Counted from the first letter of the stretch, positions 25,103-34,079 are shown. The stretch is DNA of 54,640 nt from Rhodospirillales bacterium (GCA_014324045.1 JACOMY010000018.1:1-54640); one strand, 5' to 3'. The notes: generated by a model from the letters alone, not told the origin. Translations and numbers: made by a program.

Positions 25103-26497
25103 CTAATAGCTCACCCCATAGGCACGGGCGAAGAGTTCGATCGGGTGCGGGGCTTCGGCGAAGTCCGGAGCCTTGTCGAGCGGCAGGGCGTCGATAGCCT
25201 GACGGATGTGCTCGCCGGCAAGGGGGCATTCCGAAGAAAGATAGGTCTTTGCCAAGGCATTGCCACCAGCCTTGGCCGCTTTCTCGCCGGCCTTCTTGGC
25301 GAGGGTGACGGCTTGCTGCGCAGCGGGCTTACCCACCTTGAGGGCGACCTCGAAGTTCCCCTTCATGATGCCCCAAGAACCGCCGTGCCCGGAGCAACGC
25401 AGGATTTGCGCGACCGGAGTGTTCGGCAACAGCTTCATCATCTCGTTGGCCTTGTTGCCCATGTTCTGGGCACGGGCATGGCAGGCAATGTGCAGGGCCA
25501 CGCCGCCATCCAGCGGCTGCAGACCCGGCGCCAAACCCTCCTTCCGGGCGATGTCCACCACATACTCGGTGATGTCGGAGGTATGCTCGCTCAGCTTAGC
25601 GACGCGGGCATCGTCCGGCAGCAGCAGCGGCCACTCAAACTTCAGCATCAAGGCGCAGGACGGCGTCAGCGCCACCACATCGTAGCCCCGATCGATCAAG
25701 GTCCCCAGTTCCCCGGCAAGCAGCTTGGCCCGCCCGGCCACGCGTCCGAGGTCGCCGCGCTCGAATTGCGGCATGCCGCAGCAACCGGGGTAGATCACCT
25801 TGGTCTCAACGCCGTTCCTGGCCAACACGGCTTGTGCCGCACGCCCGGTAGCCGGATTGTGGTAGTTCACGAAGCAGGTGGCATAGAGCGCCACCTTGCG
25901 CCCGACCGCGGGGGCACCGCGATTGACGGTCGGAGGATTTCGCTTAGCCTGGCTCTCGAAGCTGCGGCCGTGGAACTTCGGCAGATGCGCTTTGGCATCG
26001 ACGCCGGCGACCTTCTCTAGCATGCCCCGGGCGGTCTTGTTCCCGGTCTTGCCGGCCCAGTTGACGAGCCTAGGCGCCATCCCCGCCAGGCGGCCGTTGC
26101 GATCGGTTTCGGTCAACTGCTTGGACCAGAAGTCGGACTTGCCTGCTTTAAGTCCGGCCGCGCGGTGGCGCAGCATCAGGTGAGGGAAGTCGATGTTCCA
26201 CTCGTGCGGCGGCACGTATGGGCAGGAGGTCATGAAGCAGAGATCACAGAGTGTACAGGCCTCGACCACCTTACCGTAGTCTTCCTTCTCAACCCCGTCC
26301 AGTTCGCCGGTGGGCCCTGCATCGATCATGTCGAAGAGGCGGGGAAAGGAATCGCAGAGATTGAAGCAGCGGCGACAGCCGTGGCAAAGGTCGAAAACGC
26401 GCTCTAGCTCGGCTTCGATCTTGGCCATGTCGTAGAAATCGGGGTCGTTCCAGTCCATAGGATGCCGCACAGGTGCATCCAAACTGCCTTCCGCCAT
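25103..26497 (-). CDS. Heterodisulfide reductase-like (Fe-S)-binding protein
   Basis: A 464-residue protein. Two [4Fe-4S] ferredoxin motifs lie in the first 110 residues (CHGCRRCFNLC and CTLCDLCFMTSC). The C-terminal half carries cysteine-rich CCG-type motifs (YPGCCGMPQFERGD, and a variant RCSGHGGSWG). The architecture resembles GlcF/HdrD subunits that relay electrons to quinones or disulfides. In this trio it probably delivers electrons to the rubrerythrin (inference). ATG 26497 is used; the long upstream in-frame extension overlaps the rubrerythrin gene and is not conserved. Confidence 0.88.
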   Translation of the reverse strand: MAEGSLDAPVRHPMDWNDPDFYDMAKIEAELERVFDLCHGCRRCFNLCDSFPRLFDMIDAGPTGELDGVEKEDYGKVVEACTLCDLCFMTSCPYVPPHEWNIDFPHLMLRHRAAGLKAGKSDFWSKQLTETDRNGRLAGMAPRLVNWAGKTGNKTARGMLEKVAGVDAKAHLPKFHGRSFESQAKRNPPTVNRGAPAVGRKVALYATCFVNYHNPATGRAAQAVLARNGVETKVIYPGCCGMPQFERGDLGRVAGRAKLLAGELGTLIDRGYDVVALTPSCALMLKFEWPLLLPDDARVAKLSEHTSDITEYVVDIARKEGLAPGLQPLDGGVALHIACHARAQNMGNKANEMMKLLPNTPVAQILRCSGHGGSWGIMKGNFEVALKVGKPAAQQAVTLAKKAGEKAAKAGGNALAKTYLSSECPLAGEHIRQAIDALPLDKAPDFAEAPHPIELFARAYGVSY

Positions 26498-26583
26498 TCT
26501 CCATCCACTTCGTAATAGCTGTCTTGCGTCCCGAGACCTTGCTATCGGGGCACGGCCAAGCATGGTTCTATCGTGAAGAGTAG

Positions 26584-26607
26584 GGGGCCGGCGTGAACGC
26601 CGGCCCC
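26584..26607 (-). terminator. Hairpin after the rubrerythrin gene
   Basis: A perfect 10-bp stem (GGGGCCGGCG / CGCCGGCCCC) with a 4-base loop lies 17 bases after the rubrerythrin stop and before the Fe-S protein gene. It lacks a clear T-run. It probably causes partial termination or protects the abundant upstream rubrerythrin mRNA. Confidence 0.55.
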
Positions 26608-26624
26608 GAGATGAGTCGGTCGGC

Positions 26625-27044
26625 TTAGCCGTCCAGGCCGTCCAAGGCCTTCTGGAATCGACCGGCGTGGCTCTTCTCGGCCTTGGCCAGTGTCTCGAAC
26701 CAATCGGCGATCTCGTCGAAACCCTCTTCGCGCGCGGTGCGCGCCATGCCGGGATACATATCGGTGTACTCGTGAGTCTCACCGGCGATCGCAGCTTTCA
26801 GGTTGTCGTCGGTAGAGCCGATCGGCTCACCGGTGGCCGGGTCGCCAACCTCTTCCAGGTACTGCAAGTGACCGTGGGCGTGGCCAGTCTCGCCCTCAGC
26901 GGTGGAACGGAAGACGGTCGCCACGTCGTTGTAGCCCTCGATGTCGGCCTTTTGAGCGAAATAGAGATAACGGCGGTTGGCCTGGCTCTCGCCGGCGAAG
27001 GCTGCCTTCAGATTGTCTTCGGTCTTGCTGCCCTTGAGCTCCAT
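26625..27044 (-). CDS. Rubrerythrin (ferritin-like diiron domain only)
   Basis: A 139-residue diiron protein. Four helices carry the ligand motifs [39 protein letters not shown] and AEKSHAGRF. The C-terminal rubredoxin domain of classical rubrerythrin is absent, so an external electron donor such as the neighbouring Fe-S protein is expected. The family reduces hydrogen peroxide. The start at 27044 has GGAGGAGA 8 bases upstream. The upstream region holds an Irr-type ICE palindrome. Confidence 0.9.
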   Translation of the reverse strand: MELKGSKTEDNLKAAFAGESQANRRYLYFAQKADIEGYNDVATVFRSTAEGETGHAHGHLQYLEEVGDPATGEPIGSTDDNLKAAIAGETHEYTDMYPGMARTAREEGFDEIADWFETLAKAEKSHAGRFQKALDGLDG

Positions 27045-27181
27045 AGAAACGGTCTCCTCCTCGTCATTCCGACCCCGCCCGGTAGCAGCGCGATCGTTGG
27101 TCAATGGGACGTGATCATACAGGTTTTCGAGACGGTGCCGCTTGGCGATGCGTCCTAGCGTTCATCTCGTTCGGCGGTTAG

Positions 27182-27210
27182 AAATTAAGGACTACAAAAG
27201 CTTTGGTCAA
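27182..27210 (-). promoter_or_regulatory. Candidate promoter of the rubrerythrin operon
   Basis: On the minus strand TTGACC (27205-27210) and TAATTT (27182-27187) are separated by 17 bases. The -10 box is weak. The ICE-like palindrome lies just upstream of the -35 box. The region is strongly AT-rich compared with its surroundings. Confidence 0.35.
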
Positions 27211-27224
27211 TAGTTTAGAATGAA

Positions 27225-27241
27225 TTGAGAATAGTTCTCAG
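27225..27241. promoter_or_regulatory. Irr iron-control element (ICE)-like palindrome
   Basis: TTGAGAATAGTTCTCAG matches 11 of the 14 defined positions of the Irr-binding ICE (TTTAGAA-N3-TTCTAAA). It lies between the rubrerythrin operon and the decayed irr gene. It probably was, or is, the site through which iron status controls the rubrerythrin operon. Confidence 0.55.
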
Positions 27242-27640
27242 AAATTAACCTGAAACCAAGCTACGTTTAGTCGTCCGCTTCCAAGCGGATGATCGCATCG
27301 ATTCGGCGTAGGTGGCAATGCGGCTAGCACTATGTCGTCGCCCGGTATATCGATCAAGTCACCGTTCCGTTCGTCGTAGAAGTGATGGTGCTCGCTTACG
27401 TTGGTGTCGAAGTAAGAGCGGCCGCTCTCCGCCACGCTTCGCGCAACAATTCCGCCGCAGTGCATTGATGCAGTGTGTTGTAACTTGTTGCCGGCGCTAT
27501 TGGAAAATCGTGCTCTTGCACCTCGCGCGCAGGCTCTCCGCAGAACAATGGCGATCACTCTTCTCGAACAACACACGGGCTAAGGCCATGCCTTGACGCG
27601 CCGCTCGAAGGCTGGGTGAAGGATCGCAGATGTGTCATGA
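27238..27640 (-). pseudogene. irr: Decayed iron response regulator gene (Fur family, irr)
   Basis: Three successive frames spell an Irr-like protein. The first is MALARVLFEKSDRHCSAESL (from 27589). The second is EVQEHDFPIAPATSYNTLHQ, continuing CTAAELLRE. The third is VAESGRSYFDTNVSEHHHFY, continuing DERNGDLIDIPGDDIVLAAL. The HHH motif and the IDIPGDDI segment are hallmarks of Irr. At least two frameshifts separate the parts, and the N-terminal RPTRQR helix region cannot be read. Position supports the identity: irr is commonly divergent from fabA in alphaproteobacteria, as here. Confidence 0.75.
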
Positions 27641-27925
27641 CATTAAGATCCAATGACTGTCTATCGCGATTTAAACCAAGTAAGGGGTAACTATCGCATG
27701 TTTTGGAATTGCTTCAAGATCAGAAGGTCGTCGAGCGCAACGAGGCCGCAGGGCAGAAATCCGCACCCCTTGCATTCCGCCAATGGGTAAGATAGAGAAT
27801 TTTGTGGGTGATCCGCGTCAATCTGGAGATCCATACTATGCGTCGGCAGTTACCCGATAACGTCTTCTGGAAGTCTATACGAAAGCAGTTCGGCCCAGCC
27901 CTTGCTTATTGGAGGTAACGGTCCC

Positions 27926-28462
27926 TTGAGCAAAAACGTCGGTCAAAGCGCCGAGCGCAAGACCAGTTTCACCTACCAAGATCTTATCGACTGCGCGCAA
28001 GGTCGTCTATTCGGGCCGGGCAACGCCAAGCTGCCTATGCCGCCGATGCTGATGGTCGACCGCATCAAGACCATCACCGAGCAGGGCGGTAAGCACAGTA
28101 AAGGCGAGGTTATTGCTGAATACGACCTGATGCCCGATCGCTGGTTCTTCAAATGCCACTTCGAGGGCGACCCGGTTATGCCGGGCTGTCTGGGCTTGGA
28201 CGCACTCTGGCAAATGGTAGGTTTTTTCTTGGGCTGGGTCGGGGCACCGGGGCGCGGCCGGGCGCTGGGCGTCGGTGAGGTCAGGCTGACCGGGCAGGTG
28301 CTACCGACGGCCAAGAAGTTGGTCTATCATCTGAATTTTAAGCGCGTGATGCGTGGACGTTTGGTCCTGGGCATCGCCGACGGCACCATGAGCGTCGACG
28401 GCCAGACCGTCTATGAGGCCAAGGACCTGCGGGTCGGTCTTTTCAAGACCGAAACGGCCTAA
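27926..28462 (+). CDS. fabA: 3-hydroxydecanoyl-ACP dehydratase/isomerase
   Basis: A 178-residue hotdog enzyme that dehydrates 3-hydroxydecanoyl-ACP and isomerises trans-2 to cis-3-decenoyl-ACP, the branch point to unsaturated fatty acids. Catalytic His78 and Asp92 are seen in [20 protein letters not shown], equivalent to E. coli His70 and Asp84. The TTG start at 27926 has GGAGGT ten bases upstream, while the in-frame TTG at 27902 lacks a site. It leads the fabA-fabB-fabI operon. Confidence 0.97.
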   Translation: MSKNVGQSAERKTSFTYQDLIDCAQGRLFGPGNAKLPMPPMLMVDRIKTITEQGGKHSKGEVIAEYDLMPDRWFFKCHFEGDPVMPGCLGLDALWQMVGFFLGWVGAPGRGRALGVGEVRLTGQVLPTAKKLVYHLNFKRVMRGRLVLGIADGTMSVDGQTVYEAKDLRVGLFKTETA

Positions 28463-28496
28463 GGCGCCGAAGCTGAAAAGAGAGGAGCCGGGGTGC

Positions 28497-29717
28497 ATGC
28501 GGCGAGTGGTCGTAACGGGACTGGGTATCGTCTCCTCGATCGGCAACGGTAAGGCCGAGGTCACGGACGCGCTACGCGCTGGCCGATCCGGGATTGAGCG
28601 GCACGAAAAGCAGATCGAGATGGGCTTCCGCAGCCATGTCGCGGGCACCTTGAAGATCGACATCGAGGCCCACCTGGACCGCAAGCTGCGGCGCTTCATG
28701 GGCGACGGCGCGGCCTACAACTACATCGCTTTGAAGGAGGCGATCGAAGATGCTGGGCTGGAGGCTGGCGAGGTCTCGCACGAGCGCACCGGTCTGGTTA
28801 TGGGCTCCGGCGGTACCTCCACCCGCGATCTCTCCAACGCGCTACAGATCGCCAAGGAACGCGGGGTGAAGCGGATCGGCCCCTTCATGGTGCCGCGCAT
28901 CATGTCCAACACCAACTCCGCGACTCTTTCCGTGCCCTTCCACATCAAGGGCGTCAGCTACTCTATGAGTTCGGCCTGCTCTACTTCGGCCCACTGCATC
29001 GGCCACGGCATGGAACTGATCCAGTTTGGCAAGCAGGACATCGTCTTCGCCGGCGGTGGAGAGGAGCTCTCCTGGACCGCCTCCATGTTGTTCGACGCCA
29101 TGTCGGCACTCTCGGCCGGGTACAACGACCGACCCCAGCAGGCTAGCCGTGCCTTCGACCGCAACCGCGACGGCTTCGTGATCTCCGGTGGCAGCGGTGC
29201 CCTCGTCTTGGAAGAGTTGGGGCATGCATGCGCCCGCAGCGCCAAGATCTATGCCGAACTGGTCGGTTACGGCGCCACCTCGGACGGCCACGACATGGTG
29301 CAGCCCTCGGGCGAGGGCGCCCAGCGTTGTATGCGCATGGCCCTGCAATCGTTGGGCAACACGCCGGTCGATTATCTCAACGCCCACGGCACCTCGACTC
29401 CTATTGGCGATGCGGTCGAGTTAAAGGCGATCAAGAGCGTGTTCGGTGCGCATCTACCGAGGATTGGCTCTACCAAGTCGCTAACCGGTCATGCCCTAGG
29501 CGCGGCCGGCGCCAACGAAGCGATTTACTCCCTGCTGATGATGCAGGGGGGTTTCCTGGCCGCCTCCACCAACATCGAGTCGCTGGACCCGGAAGGCGAA
29601 GGTCTGCCGGTCCTGCTGGAGGGCAAAGACACTGCGCAAGTTGACTGTGTGCTTTCGAATTCCTTCGGCTTCGGGGGAACCAATGCCAGCTTGGCCTTCA
29701 AGCGGTTCGAGGCCTGA
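28497..29717 (+). CDS. fabB: Beta-ketoacyl-ACP synthase I
   Basis: A 406-residue condensing enzyme that elongates unsaturated acyl-ACPs. The catalytic triad is intact: Cys161 in SSACSTSAH, His297 in NAHGTST and His332 in [10 protein letters not shown]. The N-terminal [15 protein letters not shown] and C-terminal [11 protein letters not shown] motifs are standard. Start ATG 28497 follows GAGGAG and lies 34 bases after fabA. Confidence 0.97.
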   Translation: MRRVVVTGLGIVSSIGNGKAEVTDALRAGRSGIERHEKQIEMGFRSHVAGTLKIDIEAHLDRKLRRFMGDGAAYNYIALKEAIEDAGLEAGEVSHERTGLVMGSGGTSTRDLSNALQIAKERGVKRIGPFMVPRIMSNTNSATLSVPFHIKGVSYSMSSACSTSAHCIGHGMELIQFGKQDIVFAGGGEELSWTASMLFDAMSALSAGYNDRPQQASRAFDRNRDGFVISGGSGALVLEELGHACARSAKIYAELVGYGATSDGHDMVQPSGEGAQRCMRMALQSLGNTPVDYLNAHGTSTPIGDAVELKAIKSVFGAHLPRIGSTKSLTGHALGAAGANEAIYSLLMMQGGFLAASTNIESLDPEGEGLPVLLEGKDTAQVDCVLSNSFGFGGTNASLAFKRFEA

Positions 29718-29821
29718 ACGAGCCTCTACCTGAAAGCCCGCCAAGGCAGACCAGGCAGCCGTGATCGAGGCGGATCCGCGAGGGATCCGGTGAACAGTGG
29801 ATAAGAGGGGAGGCCCGCAGC

Positions 29822-30652
29822 GTGCAGGCTCTCGAAGGGTTGATGGCCGGCAAGCGCGGCCTCGTCATGGGTGTCGCCAACGATCACTCCATCGCATGGG
29901 GGATCGCCAGCAAGCTCCATGCCGCGGGGGCTGAGTTGGCCTTCACCTATCAAGGGGAGGCCTTCGGTAAGCGCGTAAAGCCGCTGGCGGAGTCGATCAG
30001 CGTTCAGTATATGCTGCCTTGCGATGTCGAGGACGAAGCCTCGCTCGCAGCTACCTTCGCCGCCTTGCGCGAAGCTTGGGGTGGATTGGATTTCCTAGTC
30101 CATGCCATCGCCTTCTCCGACAAGGAAGAATTGAAGGGCCGCTATCTGGACACCAGCCGCAATAACTTCCGCCACACCCTGCTGATCTCCTGCTACTCTT
30201 TCACCCAGATCGCACGCCTCGCTCAGCCGCTGATGCGCCCAGGCGGGTCGCTGTTGACGCTCTCCTACCTAGGTGCGGAACGGGTCACCCCCAACTATAA
30301 CGTCATGGGCGTCGCCAAGGCAGCCTTGGAATGTTCAGTGCGCTATCTCGCCACCGACCTGGGCGATGCCGGCGTACGGGTGAACTGCATCTCTGCCGGT
30401 CCGGTCCGCACGCTCGCCGGCTCTGCCATCGCCGACGCCCGTTTTACCTTCGGCTGGAGTCGCGATCAGGCGCCCTTGCGGCGCCCGGTGAACCTGGAGG
30501 AAGTGGGCCAGGCAGGCCTCTACCTGCTCTCCGACCTCTCGTCGGGCGTCACCGGCGAGGTGCATCACGTCGACTGCGGCTACCATGTCATCGGCATCCC
30601 CTCGCCACGCCGCCTAACCACCACCGAAGTGACCAAAGCCAAGGGCAGCTAG
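29822..30652 (+). CDS. fabI: Enoyl-ACP reductase (NADH)
   Basis: A 276-residue SDR-type enzyme that completes each elongation cycle. The N-terminal GLVMGVANDHSIAWGIA cofactor motif and the VTPNYNVMGVAKAALE active-site segment (Tyr...Lys) are characteristic of FabI. GTG 29822, with GGGGAGG upstream, is used; ATG 29843 is an alternative seven codons later. Its stop shares the four bases CTAG with the stop of the convergent gene. Confidence 0.95.
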   Translation: MQALEGLMAGKRGLVMGVANDHSIAWGIASKLHAAGAELAFTYQGEAFGKRVKPLAESISVQYMLPCDVEDEASLAATFAALREAWGGLDFLVHAIAFSDKEELKGRYLDTSRNNFRHTLLISCYSFTQIARLAQPLMRPGGSLLTLSYLGAERVTPNYNVMGVAKAALECSVRYLATDLGDAGVRVNCISAGPVRTLAGSAIADARFTFGWSRDQAPLRRPVNLEEVGQAGLYLLSDLSSGVTGEVHHVDCGYHVIGIPSPRRLTTTEVTKAKGS

Positions 30653-31386
30653 GAAACTCCGAAAAGCGGGGCCAGAGCCGGAGGATCGTCGGTGATGAGA
30701 CAGTCCACTCCAAGGTCCAGCAGTGCTCTTGCCCGCTCGGCGCCGTTCACTGTGTAAGCCGCGATTTGATAGTCCGCCTTCTTGATCGCAGCGACGGTCT
30801 TGGCGGTGATGGCCGGGTGCCAGAGGTGCAGGCTGAGGCAGCCTAGCCGGTCGGCTGTCTCTTGCCACTCGGCCGGCAGTTGCTTCATCAGATAAGCGCG
30901 CGGCGCTTCGTGCCAAAGGGCCTGAGCGACCTCAAGGGCTTCGATCTCGAAGGAAGAGATCAGCGGCAGCGGCAGAGCCGCCGGCCACTCCGCCTTGGCC
31001 AAGGTCAGGCCGGCCTCGGCGGTCTCCCGGGCCAGACCCGGCGAAGGTTTGATCTCGATGTTTGCCGCCAGGTCCAACGCGCCGAGCAGTGCCAGCACGC
31101 TTGAGAAGTGCGGCACCGTCTCGCCGGCGAACTCCGGCCCGAACCAGGCGCCGGCATCGAGCGCCAGAAGCTCTTCGGCCGGGACCTCGGCGATCTTGCG
31201 GCGGTCTCCGGTGGTGCGATGCAAGCGGTCGTCGTGCATCAGCACAGGCACGTCGTCCGCACTCAGTTGTACGTCGAACTCGACCCACCCGAGGCCGAAG
31301 CCCTTGGCCTTGCGCAGGCTCGCCAGCGTGTTCTCGGGCGCATGCGCCGCAGCGCCGCGGTGGCCCATCAGCTCCGGCAGTTTCAT
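30649..31386 (-). CDS. ugpQ: Glycerophosphodiester phosphodiesterase
   Basis: A 245-residue TIM-barrel enzyme that hydrolyses deacylated phospholipids to glycerol-3-phosphate and an alcohol. Active-site motifs are GHRGAAAHAPENTLASLRKA (His, Arg, Glu), EFDVQLSADDVPVLMHDD (metal ligands and the second His) and ANIEIKP. No signal peptide is seen, so it should be cytoplasmic like UgpQ. It is convergent with fabI, with stops overlapping by 4 bases. Confidence 0.9.
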   Translation of the reverse strand: MKLPELMGHRGAAAHAPENTLASLRKAKGFGLGWVEFDVQLSADDVPVLMHDDRLHRTTGDRRKIAEVPAEELLALDAGAWFGPEFAGETVPHFSSVLALLGALDLAANIEIKPSPGLARETAEAGLTLAKAEWPAALPLPLISSFEIEALEVAQALWHEAPRAYLMKQLPAEWQETADRLGCLSLHLWHPAITAKTVAAIKKADYQIAAYTVNGAERARALLDLGVDCLITDDPPALAPLFGVS

Positions 31387-31419
31387 CGGTCGTCGTCCAG
31401 CGGGAAAGCGTCGGGGTCA

Positions 31420-31547
31420 GACTGCACCGCCGCCCCTTCCCTTGCAAGCGCAGGGCCCCGTGCAAGCGCACGGGCGCCGCAGGGACTGCACCGCCGCCCC
31501 TTCCCTTGCAAGCGCAGGGCCCCGTGCAAGCGCACGGGCGCCGCAGG
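31420..31547. repeat. Exact 64-bp tandem repeat with nested hairpins
   Basis: Two identical adjacent copies (31420-31483 and 31484-31547). Each unit contains two stem-loops with the same loop: CCCGTGC-AAGC-GCACGGG (perfect 7-bp stem) and CCCTTGC-AAGC-GCA-GGG (near-perfect). The segment therefore holds four TGCAAGCGCA cores. It lies upstream of ugpQ in a non-coding region. It may be a REP-like element or a recent duplication. Confidence 0.85.
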
Positions 31548-31890
31548 GAGCGATCCCGGAAATTTTTTAGACTTGGATGCGATACTGTGGTTTCCGTCCC
31601 CACCTACATGAACTTCGAGCCCCGCCCCTTTGCCGGCTGCCCGCTGCCCGTTTGCCTTGCATCCACAATGCGCCTCCCGATCGCGGAGGATCCGGCACGC
31701 TAGAACCGTTAGCTGATCAAAGTTTATTAGTTTGCTGGCAAGGTGTGGACATTGTTTCTACCGGCAGAGTGTAGACCGATTTAAGTTTCCCTGTTACTAA
31801 CTAACGAACTGGCCGCTTTCGATCGAGGCGGCGCTTTGCTCCCTCCGGATGGCAAGGCATTCCCGACGACAGGGACGGAAAGAGAAGCTC
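31548..31890. other. AT-richer intergenic region upstream of the dapA-like gene
   Basis: About 340 bases without a gene. The stretch 31700-31800 is notably AT-rich for this window and probably holds the promoter of the hydroxyproline-type cluster. No reliable operator was found. Confidence 0.35.
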
Positions 31891-32802
31891 ATGAGTTACA
31901 ACGTAACGCTCTCGGGAATCATGCCGGCGCTAGCGACCCCTTTCGACGCCAACGACAAGATCGATTTCAAGGCCTTCGAGGCGCTCCTGACGCATCTTCG
32001 AGCCGCCGGTGTGACCGGTTGGGTACCCAACGGCTCGACCGGCGAGTACTTCTCTCAATCCGACGAAGAGCGGCTCGAGGTGTTGCGTTTCGTCAAGGAT
32101 TTCGCCAACGACGACGAGATCCTGATTGCCGGTACCAATGCGCCTGCTACCCGTGAGGTGATTCTGCAAAGCTCACGGGCCAAGGAGATCGGCTACGACA
32201 ACGTTCTCCTGGCACCGCCCTTCTACACGCGACCGGCACAGGAAGAACTCATCCGTCACTACGAGACTGTGCTGGCGGAAGTTGACGTAAACCTGGTGCT
32301 GTACAGCTACCCGGCCAAGGATGGGGCCGACATCGGCTTCGAGATCATGGACCACTTCGCCGACAATCCCCGGGTCATCGGCATCAAGGAGAGCTCCGGC
32401 GTGCTGCAGCGTGCCGTCGATATCGTATCGCGCTACGAAGGCAAGCTTCAACTCATCTCCGGTTCGGACGACATCGCGCTGGACTTCATGTTTTGGGGCG
32501 CCGACAGTTGGATCTGCGGACCGTCGAACTGCATGGCGAAGGCCTGTTGCGATCTTGACCGCACCTACCGCTCCGGCGATCTGGGCAAAGCGAAGGAGAT
32601 CATGACACTGCTCTACCGCGCAATGCACATCCTGGAAGCCAGCAAGTTCGTTCAGAAGGTCAAGTATGGATGCGAACTACAGGGCTTGCCCGTCGGCCAA
32701 TGCCGTGCACCGCTCGGTCCCTTGACCGATGCGGAGAAGGCGGAGTTCCGCGAAGCAATGGCCCCGATCCTCGCGACCTGGGGCAGCACGCCCGCAAGCT
32801 GA
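31891..32802 (+). CDS. DapA/NAL-family lyase, candidate pyrroline-4-hydroxy-2-carboxylate deaminase
   Basis: A class I aldolase-fold enzyme of 303 residues. The N-terminal GIMPALATPFD, NGSTGEYFSQSDEER, the Tyr motif NLVLYSYPAKDGADIG and the Schiff-base Lys in VIGIKESSG are visible. Family members include dihydrodipicolinate synthase, sugar-acid dehydratases and the deaminase of the hydroxyproline pathway. The neighbours (a D-amino acid dehydrogenase relic and a proline-racemase family epimerase) favour the last. ATG 31891 is preceded by AGAGAAG. Confidence 0.82.
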   Translation: MSYNVTLSGIMPALATPFDANDKIDFKAFEALLTHLRAAGVTGWVPNGSTGEYFSQSDEERLEVLRFVKDFANDDEILIAGTNAPATREVILQSSRAKEIGYDNVLLAPPFYTRPAQEELIRHYETVLAEVDVNLVLYSYPAKDGADIGFEIMDHFADNPRVIGIKESSGVLQRAVDIVSRYEGKLQLISGSDDIALDFMFWGADSWICGPSNCMAKACCDLDRTYRSGDLGKAKEIMTLLYRAMHILEASKFVQKVKYGCELQGLPVGQCRAPLGPLTDAEKAEFREAMAPILATWGSTPAS

Positions 32803-32878
32803 ATCGGTGCCGGGCTACCCCCGGAATGCGTCGGTCGGCGGTCGCATTCCTGCCTGCCGAGCGAGGAAGGCGTTAACC

Positions 32879-33363
32879 GTGACGCAAGCAGCGACAGAGG
32901 CGAAGAGCATTGTCGCCGGTGCCGGCATCGTCGGCACCGCCATTGGCTAAGAGTTGATCGCCTTTCTCCCAGGTGTGGCGCTTCCTACGGCAACATGGGT
33001 TCGATCGCCGTCACCGCGCTCATACCGGTTTCGCGCAGACCCTGACCATGCACTGCGTCCGATTCCCTGGTTCTGCTAAATCTTCCAATTCGACCGGCAA
33101 AGGTTATGTTGAAGCAAGCGCGCAGTGCGCTGCTGAAGCTCCGGGCCAGGTAAACCGGCGAGCGGATGGGCCATCGCCCCGCACTGCCGGACACCCTGCC
33201 CGCGATCTCTTCCTCGGCGAAGGTTCCAGGCCTTTACTAAGCGACCGGGCAGGGACACCTGGGACTGACCTATGCGGCCACAACCGCCCAGCCAATGGGA
33301 AACCTGATGACCGCTAGGCAACCGAACCTCGACATGAAGGCCTATCGGGCCGATTCTTTCTGA
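32879..33363 (+). pseudogene. D-amino acid dehydrogenase (D-hydroxyproline dehydrogenase) relic
   Basis: Three pieces of an FAD-dependent DadA-like enzyme remain in order. The N-terminus (GTG 32879) encodes KSIVAGAGIVGTAIG and stops. A shifted frame then reads ASYGNMGSIAVTALIPVSR. The C-terminal 65 codons (33166-33363) read GHRPALPDTLPAIS, a TAA at the position of a Tyr-Ala junction, then GQGHLGLTYAATTAQPMGNL to a final TGA. A normal gene is ~1.25 kb, so about 750 bases are gone. This is the missing oxidation step of the cluster. Confidence 0.8.
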
Positions 33364-33377
33364 TAAGGAGTCTCGCA

Positions 33378-34079
33378 ATGACGGATAAATCCTGTCTGAT
33401 CATCGGCGGCGGGCGCGGCATGGGTGCCGCCACCGCCCGAGAAATGCATGCGCGCGGCTACGGGCTGGCCTTGATGTCACCGTCGGACAGCTGCGAGCTC
33501 TTGGCCGCAGAACTCGGCGGAGTCGCCCGGCGCGGCAAGGCAGAGGTGGCAGACGATACGCAAGCGATCTTCGGCTTGGCGATGCAGAGCTATGGCCGTA
33601 TCGATGCCTGTCTGATCCATGTCGGCGGTCCTCCGAAGGGCGATCTTCTGGAGATCCCCGAGGAAGACTGGGACCGCGCCCATGCCATGGTGTTGAAGCC
33701 GGTGATCCGCATGGCCAAGCTCTTGACCCCGGTCATGCAGGCCCAAGGCGGCGGTTCCATTGTCACCATCACGACCTTCTCGGCCTTTGAGCCTTCGCCG
33801 ATCTTCCCGACATCCAGTGTCTACCGGGTCGGCGTTTCGAGTTTCACCAAGCTTTTCTCCGATCGCTACGGGCCCGCGAACATCCGCATGAACTGCTTGC
33901 TGCCGGGCTTCACCGATAGTCTAAATCTGCCGCAGAAGTTCGCCGAGATGTCGGCGCTCGGCCGGCTGGCGCGGGCCGAGGAACAGGCCAAGGCGGCAGC
34001 TTTCCTGCTGTCGGAGGACTCCAGCTACATCACCGGACAAAGCCTACGCGTCGATGGCGGCGTTACCCGCCACATGTGA
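33378..34079 (+). CDS. SDR family oxidoreductase with a non-canonical active site
   Basis: A 233-residue Rossmann-fold SDR with cofactor motif IGGGRGMGAA, a Ser in TITTFSAFE and a C-terminal LRVDGGVTRHM. At the catalytic Tyr-x-x-x-Lys position it reads SVYRVGVSSFTKL, with Val where Lys is expected. It may still be active through another Lys, have lost catalysis, or belong to a divergent SDR group found near hydroxyproline genes. It starts 14 bases after the dehydrogenase relic with AAGGAG upstream. Confidence 0.82.
   Translation: MTDKSCLIIGGGRGMGAATAREMHARGYGLALMSPSDSCELLAAELGGVARRGKAEVADDTQAIFGLAMQSYGRIDACLIHVGGPPKGDLLEIPEEDWDRAHAMVLKPVIRMAKLLTPVMQAQGGGSIVTITTFSAFEPSPIFPTSSVYRVGVSSFTKLFSDRYGPANIRMNCLLPGFTDSLNLPQKFAEMSALGRLARAEEQAKAAAFLLSEDSSYITGQSLRVDGGVTRHM

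Noticed and set aside
31420..31547. 64-bp repeat as a CRISPR array or as LacI operator copies
   Set aside because: Two adjacent identical units without spacers are not CRISPR. The TGCAAGCGC similarity to the operator half-site lacks the palindromic second half.
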